Shown here in pieces: positions 57,479 to 64,000 of a stretch of 64,000 nt of DNA. The DNA is from Leishmania martiniquensis (Eukaryota > Euglenozoa > Kinetoplastea > Trypanosomatida > Trypanosomatidae). A program made the position numbers and the translations under genes. A model generated the notes under the pieces. The model was not told the origin of the DNA, did no database searches, and was given only the letters and a program-made list of their open reading frames with translations. Positions within the stretch are counted from its first letter, which is position 1. Every line of letters begins with the position of its first letter. The stretch covers positions 713,001 to 777,000 of the forward strand of contig NC_090162.1 of NCBI RefSeq assembly GCF_017916325.1, given 5' to 3'.

Positions 57479-60400
57479 GGGCTGCTAGGAGGTGGTGATG
57501 GTGTGTGTATACAACGCGTCGAGGTGCGTTCGAGAAGGGGGCCTTCAGGGGCGGGGGGAAGGGGCGGGTACGCCAAGGCAAGGTGAGGCGAGGAAAGGAG
57601 GTCCCAGCGCTGCGGAACTGCTTTCGATGGTACGGAGGAATAGGGAAGAAACCACGAGGGGGAGAAGAGGCGAAGACGAACAGAGGAGGGAGAGAGAGCC
57701 AGAGCGAGAGAGGGAGAGGGAGAGGGAGGGGTGAAGAGCCTCTGAAAATAAAATGTGACGGAAGGAAAACAGAGAGAAATCAAAGGGTGCGAGTGCACAC
57801 CAACCCTTGCACACATGCGCACCCGCAAGCGGGAGGAGAAGAGGAGGAAGACGTGCTATAGATGCCTCGGAGTGAGAAGGACGAGAGAGAGAGAGACACC
57901 TGATGTGAGCCCACCAACTGAAGATTAAATAGAAACAAAAAGGGGGCGGGGTGGAAATGACACGCAAAGAGTCTCTCGCAACAGTAGAGAGAAAAATAGA
58001 GGGTGCGGAGGGAGGTGAATAACAGCTAACAAAGCGACATGGAAGAGGGAAAAAACAAAAAAAGCGGAGGGAGGGGGGACAAGATAAATGAAGCGCAGAC
58101 ACGATGTGAAGGCAGAAGAATCGAGGCAGAGACAAAGAGGAGTGAGCCGCCACAGTTCGAGTGTGTGTGTGTGAGAGAGAGTGAGAGGGGGGGTAAATCA
58201 GCGAATGTAGGTGATAAGGGTAATGGTATGCAGCATGAGCAACCACAGCAGCACAAGAGATGAAAGAGGCGGTTACGATAAATCAAAAAGGTAGCGAGAG
58301 GAAGAAATACCGAGACAAAGCGAGAGATCCCCCTCTTCTTCTTGGAGGGGGAAACTTGTGATGGTGTGCACCTCTGCTGCTGAAGACCTCCGTTCCTACT
58401 CCAGCGTGCGAGTGAGAGGAAGAGAGCGTGGGTGAGAGGAGGAGGAGATGAGAAGAGGAGGAAGGGATGAAAGGACGAGGAGAAAAGGATTTCCCACCGC
58501 GAGCATGAGCGGACCCACATATTCACCTCCATCGATACGAGGGTGTGTGTATGTATGTATGTGTGCGTGTGTATGTGTGTGTTCGATCGGGCCGCTTACC
58601 GCCACGCCGCACCAGCAGGAAAAGAGTGCGTCGCCTCTGCGAGAGCACCGATACGCGTATGGGATATCTTTGTATGCGGACGAGAGTGCGCAGTCGCCCG
58701 CCGCGCCTCCCCCCGTGCTGCCCACTTTCACCTCCGTGTCAGCTCTTCTTTGAGACTTTTCGTTGAATTTTATGTAACGAGCAGCAGATGACGCATGGCA
58801 GAGAGGGAGGGGAGCGACCCGTGGATTAGTCCCGTGAACGCATTCACCGGGCGAGTGCGTGCGCGCTTGGACCCTTGCAGGGAGCGGCGGGGGCAGTCGT
58901 CTCATCCACGTGTCGGTGGAGTCGCAGCTCCGACAGAGACAAGAGAAAAATAAGAAACACCACGAATGCACAGCGCGTCACTCTGAGTTCTTCGGCATGG
59001 GCGCCGTCGGCGAGGCTGTGGTGCCCAATGCGTGTCCGCGCAATGGCAACCTCATTCGGCACTCGCTTCACACATGTGTCCTGTCATCCGGCCCGTATCG
59101 CATCCCCGTAGGCTTCGCCCAGCGTGCTCATCGTCGTCATGGGCGTGAGGCGCCGGTGGTGCCGCTCATTCACCTCACGGCGGGCACTCCGAGACCGCGT
59201 CACCACAAAGAAAGTAGTCGGCATGCCCTTTTGAGAGACGGCCGGTATCGGTGAGCCGGACGCATCACCGCGCAGCCCCCAAACCACAATGGTTACCCGA
59301 GATGCTCGAGCTACTCCCAGCAGGACCTGCCAGGGTGATCCCCAGGCACAGTTTCTTGGGCAGCGCGTGACCTGCAGGGCACACGATGTTCTTCCTACAG
59401 TCGCGCACAATCCCTGCAAGCGTATACATTGGGAGGGGCGACTTCGACGTCGCCTTGGCGGAGCCGGACGCCGAGCTGGCCTCCTGCCCCCATTGCCGAA
59501 TACCCTGCCGGCTGCACTGCTCGGCACGCACCTGAAAAGTCTGTAAGGTCGATCCACCCATCAGCCTTCGCATTCACAGCAGGTCGCGCGGCGCGAGAGA
59601 GGGGCCCCCCCAGCCAATGCGGCTGGTGCCAGCCGCACCACCTCAGGGTCTTGCGCTTCGCCCCATTCGCAGATCTCCCAGCCAGCGGGCCACCCACTTC
59701 CACCGACACGGAGCTCGGGGAAGGGGCCTTAGCCCGTGAGGCGTCCCCCCTACCGGTAAGCCAGGGGCTAAGGGTCCGTCGTTCTACCTGCGCTGCTCAG
59801 AACGCCCTGCTACAGCAAGCAGTCCAGAAGGATGCTGGTCTGGTGTCCCTTCACGGCAAGCTAATTGGCGACCCCTCCCGTGCTCACGAGATGAGTCGTC
59901 TCTAAATAGGGCCTAACGCTTCTCCTGCACCGCGGAGAGGGGTGGAGCCGAGCATGCGACCGCTCAGCGTGCAACGCTCTGTGACGCCTACCACCTCGCT
60001 GACTGCAGCGTCTGCTCTCGCGACCGTCTCGCCGGGCTGTGTGACGTGGGCAGGCCGCGCGCCGCAGTTCCCGCAACTCGTCCGCTCCGCCTCTTCGCTT
60101 CCACCGCATCGCAGCACACGCAGCTGCAACAACCTACACTCGCCGCTCGCTACTTAAAAGGCACACCAGCGAGCCAGTCCACACATGGAGTGCTACCCTC
60201 AGCTGCTCCCCCAGTGTGGGGCGTATCGTAGAGGTCGAGGGGTGGGAGGAAGAGGCCGCCGAGCAGGGTGGTATCACTTGCGGCAGCCGGCCTGGCTCTA
60301 GCACCTTCTCCAGGCGGGCTGAGGGCCACTACTCTCCTCCCGCTGTGCGCCAACGGCGCGTACCGCGCCAGAGTGTCTCTCATAAGTGTGATTCAGGCGG

Positions 60401-61140
60401 CCCGTGCGCGGGTGGGCTTCCCGGCAATTCCTCTTCAGGTGGGTGCCGGCCACAGAGCGGGCCTGGGTGAGTGACGCCAGCGCGCCGGTGGTCCTGAGGA
60501 CCGTGCCCCGCCTCCGCAGAGCACTGGTTGCACTCCATGCATGTGTGTGTGTGTGTGTGTGCACAGAAATGCAGAGGCTCCAAATAAGGGAGGAAGCGTG
60601 CGTGCGAGGAAAAAGGGAGAGAGGAAGAGAAGAGAGAAGGGAGTGCTCGCGCGTATGCATCGCGTCATAGCGGTCACCCGATGCTCAGCGTCCTCACGCG
60701 ACAGCATGCGACCAATAAGAGCGGAGGAGAGGAAGACACTCGACGCAAGAGCTGAGCCACATGTACGTAAGAGATGATAGAAACCGCTGGCGGGTGCGCG
60801 CACAGGCATGCATATCGCACGTTGCAGCCTTGCGGTAGGCTCTCCTCCCCTCCTCCCCATACAGGCGCACCTCAAGCTGTCTTGCACGTGAAGCCACACA
60901 CACAAAAAAAGGGATGTCTGCGGCCCTCCCACGCGTGAAGTGAAGGGCTTCCGCTGATTTCAAGCCTGTCCTCCGCGATTGCCTGCCACTTCCTGCAGCG
61001 GGCAGGGGCGTGGGTGCTTTGGCTTGGAGCATGGCGGGTGTAGGAGTGGTACATGTCACAGACACCAAAAACAGAGAGAGGGGGGAGAGGACAGCCATTG
61101 GAAGCGTGGCTGCAGTCGCGGTCAGATCGCCTGACTCCCT
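57479..61140. other. intergenic upstream of the casein kinase gene
   Basis: This holds the 3' flank of the gene at 61141 and the kinase 5' flank. The stretch 57540-58380 is GA-rich on the plus strand (CT in sense), suited to trans-splicing, with several candidate AGs (for example at the CTAG six bases before the ATG). Repeat copy 2 is at 58381-58710. From about 58800 to 60480 the sequence is balanced and GC-rich with no recognisable product, possibly decayed mobile or gene sequence. A TG run lies at 60542-60561. Confidence 0.5.
58381..58710 (-). repeat. 330-bp direct repeat, copy 2
   Basis: No mismatch was seen against 53172-53501, in the same orientation. It lies 2431 bases beyond the stop codon of the gene at 61141 and 903 bases upstream of the casein kinase ATG. 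Together with copy 1 it brackets the complete kinase gene, defining a 5209-bp unit. Confidence 0.97.
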
Positions 61141-64000
61141 TCACAAGCGCAACGGCAGCGGCCGCAGGTTGAGATTGGCTGGGAAGTGAAACGATGTGGA
61201 AGGCGACGTGCTCCGCGGCGGCGACTTCGACAACAGCTGCTGCTCGGGCGACGAGCATGCTGGAGGATGCTCTGCGTGGCGGCCGTGATGATGGTGCACC
61301 TTCGCCCCTCTCCCGATCGATTTTGGTAAGCCATCGGCCGCCACAGCAGGACCAGGGGGGTGGCCCCTGCAAGACATGCGACACAAACTGCTGTCCTGGT
61401 TAGTGTCCCTGACTTCGTCCTCCTCTCGAGTCACCCATAGTTCGTCCGCCTGCTGCTCCTCGTCACGCGATGTGAGTGCTTCAATGAGCGGTGAAGTCGG
61501 GCGCCGACCTGACTGCGGCGGTGCCTGCGGTGGCCACAGAGGCGTGACACCGAACCTCTCGCGCAGCAACTGCCGCATCATTAGAGACGCCTCCTCGGCA
61601 AACAGAAGACTCTTCTGCAGGCAGAAATTCTGCGCAAGCCGCGTCCAGCGCCCCACCAGCATCTCCATCCCCTCCAGGTGCGCGCGGAACGTCACGGCGA
61701 GGCGGTGAGTCAAGAGTTTCTCTGCCATGTCATTCGTAGTCGCCTCCAGTGCAGCAATGCGGGCCTGTGCCGCAAGCATGGCCGCATGGGCCTCCCAGCG
61801 CAGCTGCCGCTCGTGGAGGACGCAGCGCTCCAGCATGGCGGTGTCGCGGCTGCTGAGGCTGTGTTTTTGCGTTTCAAGAGCATCCACCGCCATCTCTTTG
61901 CCGCGTGCTTGCGGCGTCGCGTCTGTCCGCTGTCGTGGCGACGCCGGGCCACCGCTCTCGTGAGCCAGCGCGTGGGAGGCGGATGACGCAGACCGCGAGT
62001 GCGGGGTGGAGTTATGCTCACCACAGTGACCGATGTGCAGCGGCGGCACTGTCGAGAGGCAGCCGGCGAAGTAGTCCCAAAGCCGTAGCTCTGAGTCACC
62101 GCCGAAGTTTCCGCTGTCCCTCTCATCGCTACCGCGAGGGCAATGTCTGCCAGCCGTATCGCCTGCTCCTGACGTTGGGCTGCTGTGCGTTGCGGGAATC
62201 TGTGACTCATTCACTACAGACGGGGGTCGATGGTACGCCTCCCACATGGCTGTATCGATCAGAGTCCGCATCGAGCGACGGCCTTCTTGTTTCAGCGTAG
62301 GCACAGATCGAGCCACAGGAACGGCAGCATGGCGTTCTTGCGTACCCTGGCCAGTCAGTTTCGTGTCGTGCACCCCGCTCGCGGGGTCTCCACGAGAAAT
62401 GCTGTCGACGGCAGCGTGATCGTTGCCGCTCATGCCGCGCTCCCGCGTCCGTGCTGCAGAGAAGGGAAATGGCACCGTTGCCTCTGCTGCTGCAAGCTGT
62501 TGAGTGCGTGGCAGAGCGATACCACCGCCTGCCTTGGCACAGTTGCCAGAGGCGATGCCATCATCACCCTCAAGAGCAGCCGCGTTGGAGGCGCTGTGAT
62601 GGTAGGTGCCGCGTGTCACTCGCTGCGGGGACGTCAGTGTGGGAGGCGAGGGCTCCTCTCGGGCGGACGGCCCCAACGCTCGGGCGGAAGCATCAGGACG
62701 GCCACGCATTGGGGCAGCCTGCGAGCGGCTGGGCATCCGGTCATGACGTTGACGGTAAAACCGGCGGGGATCGGCGACAGCCGCCAAGCGGTCTGCGGCC
62801 TCCCTCACAGCGACGCCCTGCGAAGACGCTCTCGACCCCGAAAGCGAGGGGTGCACATGCGCGAGCGAGCGAGGTGCGTCCGCCACCCCTTCACGCGTGC
62901 GTGTAGGGCTCGCAGACGGCACATCATCATACAAGTGTCTCTCCTGCAGTGGCTGCGGCGAGGCTCCCGGTTGTGCGGACAGGATCACCGCCGCCGTTGT
63001 GGAAGATCGCACGCTCATCCACTGCCGCTCCACGTGCGCCAACTCCTCCAGTAGTACGTGACGCTCCCGCGGCGCCATCACTTCTGAAAACGGTGGCGGT
63101 GAGCCCTCCTGTGGCGTACGCGTTTGAGCCGCCGCGAGCCGCACGGCGCGCCCGTCACGATGCAGCAGATCCTCCAGTGCCTCCAGCAGCTGGCTCAGCA
63201 CACTCTCCCGCACTGGTAGAGGTAGGAGCGTGAGGGGCACGCAAGCAGTGCCAATGGAAGGGTTCAGGTATACCTGCCGCTCCTCTGCTGCATCGTAGGC
63301 GTGCTGATGTTGCTGGTGTCGCGCCACAGACGGGTGAATCGACTGCATACGCTCAGATGAGCGGGCCACCGTACCTGCCATCAGCTCTAGAAGAAGCTTG
63401 TACTCGCGAACTGCGTTGACGTAGGCTGCAGTTCGGTAGCGAACCACGGGCGTGTGGTGGCAGCGCTGGAGGACCTCCTGCGAGGTGGCCTGCATGTCCC
63501 CACCGACGGCGTCGGCGCAGGTGCTGCATAGTGTGAGCGAACTCACTGGTGGTCCACCCGTGACTTTTGCAAAAAACAGCTCAGGCGCCCCAGGCCAGGT
63601 GGAGCCGGGTCCGCTCTCGCACCACGCCTCGCATATCCAGCATGTTGAGGCGAAGGAGGGCACAGACGAGGTGGCAGTTGCCCGAGGTGCAACTGCGGTA
63701 GCAACGCCAGCAGTCTCGCGTAACGTCAAAGACGGTGTGAAGGCGGTCTCGGGGGGACAGCGTAAATCAGCGCAGCGGATAGCGTACCGACAGCCGCCTA
63801 GGTTTGAAGAGGCAGCAACACCACCGTTGTGGCCGCTGTAGCGCGGGGGTGTCCGCGGTTTCGGACTGGCGTCGAGCACACTCGCTGTCGTACGATGGGC
63901 TGAGTGCGAACATGCTGAATGTCGGTGCGACGGACTGGCTGCATGGAGTCCGTTGCCGACGACCTTTGTGGGTGAGCGACTTGCGGAGGTGTACCGCGAT
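61141..64000 (-). CDS. unknown protein, 5' end beyond the window (partial)
   Basis: An open frame of at least 953 codons runs from the right window edge to the stop at 61141. No ATG marks its start: the codon at 63879 is GTG (Val) and the frame continues open to position 64000, so the true N-terminus lies outside. No known family is recognised. Counting from the codon at 63879, a CWIC pair (C80, C83) and a CSTC pair (C118, C121) 34 residues apart could form a zinc-binding site, with further Cys at 30, 36, 41 and 87. A helical stretch follows (about 160-260). The middle is long, Ser/Pro/Arg-rich and probably disordered. A coiled-coil-like region lies near 700-810 (ERCVLHERQLRWEAHAAM, IAALEATTNDMAEKLL). 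Composition and length suggest a structural or adaptor protein, but this is inference only. Confidence 0.78.
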   Translation of the reverse strand, partial: SRYTSASRSPTKVVGNGLHAASPSHRHSACSHSAHRTTASVLDASPKPRTPPRYSGHNGGVAASSNLGGCRYAIRCADLRCPPETAFTPSLTLRETAGVATAVAPRATATSSVPSFASTCWICEAWCESGPGSTWPGAPELFFAKVTGGPPVSSLTLCSTCADAVGGDMQATSQEVLQRCHHTPVVRYRTAAYVNAVREYKLLLELMAGTVARSSERMQSIHPSVARHQQHQHAYDAAEERQVYLNPSIGTACVPLTLLPLPVRESVLSQLLEALEDLLHRDGRAVRLAAAQTRTPQEGSPPPFSEVMAPRERHVLLEELAHVERQWMSVRSSTTAAVILSAQPGASPQPLQERHLYDDVPSASPTRTREGVADAPRSLAHVHPSLSGSRASSQGVAVREAADRLAAVADPRRFYRQRHDRMPSRSQAAPMRGRPDASARALGPSAREEPSPPTLTSPQRVTRGTYHHSASNAAALEGDDGIASGNCAKAGGGIALPRTQQLAAAEATVPFPFSAARTRERGMSGNDHAAVDSISRGDPASGVHDTKLTGQGTQERHAAVPVARSVPTLKQEGRRSMRTLIDTAMWEAYHRPPSVVNESQIPATHSSPTSGAGDTAGRHCPRGSDERDSGNFGGDSELRLWDYFAGCLSTVPPLHIGHCGEHNSTPHSRSASSASHALAHESGGPASPRQRTDATPQARGKEMAVDALETQKHSLSSRDTAMLERCVLHERQLRWEAHAAMLAAQARIAALEATTNDMAEKLLTHRLAVTFRAHLEGMEMLVGRWTRLAQNFCLQKSLLFAEEASLMMRQLLRERFGVTPLWPPQAPPQSGRRPTSPLIEALTSRDEEQQADELWVTREEDEVRDTNQDSSLCRMSCRGHPPGPAVAADGLPKSIGRGAKVHHHHGRHAEHPPACSSPEQQLLSKSPPRSTSPSTSFHFPANLNLRPLPLRL

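Noticed and set aside
63877..63879. Apparent start codon of the last gene at 63879
   Set aside because: The codon is GTG, not ATG, and the frame is open to the window edge, so the gene is treated as partial.

Overview
The window looks like nuclear chromosomal DNA of a trypanosomatid, most likely Leishmania or a close relative. Genes are intronless and sit in long head-to-tail blocks, spaced by large tracts rich in TG/AC and pyrimidine. Poly-pyrimidine/AG sites suited to spliced-leader addition lie just before several start codons. The proteins include trypanosomatid-type forms, such as an MEX67 with an N-terminal CCCH finger. From memory only, the gene set suggests the region equivalent to L. 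major chromosome 27; this was not checked.

Layout. Positions 1-19815 form a plus-strand unit: a gene-poor 4.8 kb, MEX67 mRNA export factor (4774-6618), a decayed multi-pass membrane protein gene (about 9257-11345), release factor eRF1 (12335-13696), a second decayed gene (about 15143-17355, with a 38-bp perfect palindrome), and a BAR-domain protein (18832-19815). Positions 19816-23569 are a convergent strand-switch region with a GC-rich island. From 23570 to the right edge all genes are on the minus strand. In transcription order from the right edge these are a partial unknown protein (61141->64000), a casein kinase 1 family kinase (55778-57478), a CWH43/PGAP2IP-like GPI-lipid remodelling protein (45331-49491), TBCCD1 (39958-41670) and a cytoplasmic dynein-2 heavy chain (23570-36952).

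Strand polarity is also visible in the non-coding DNA. CT-rich tracts lie on the plus strand in the left part and GA-rich tracts (CT on the minus strand) in the right part, with the change inside the strand-switch region at about 22.6 kb. The genes are a housekeeping mixture: mRNA export, translation termination, membrane shaping, intraflagellar transport, organelle positioning, lipid anchor remodelling and signalling. They share polycistronic transcription rather than one pathway.

The most striking structural signal is a 330-bp direct repeat with no mismatch seen by eye (53172-53501 and 58381-58710). It brackets the casein kinase gene, with each copy about 2.3-2.4 kb downstream of a stop codon. 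It could be a shared 3'-UTR module, a substrate for gene amplification or deletion, or both. No CRISPR, bacterial-type system, tRNA, rRNA or intact transposon was recognised.
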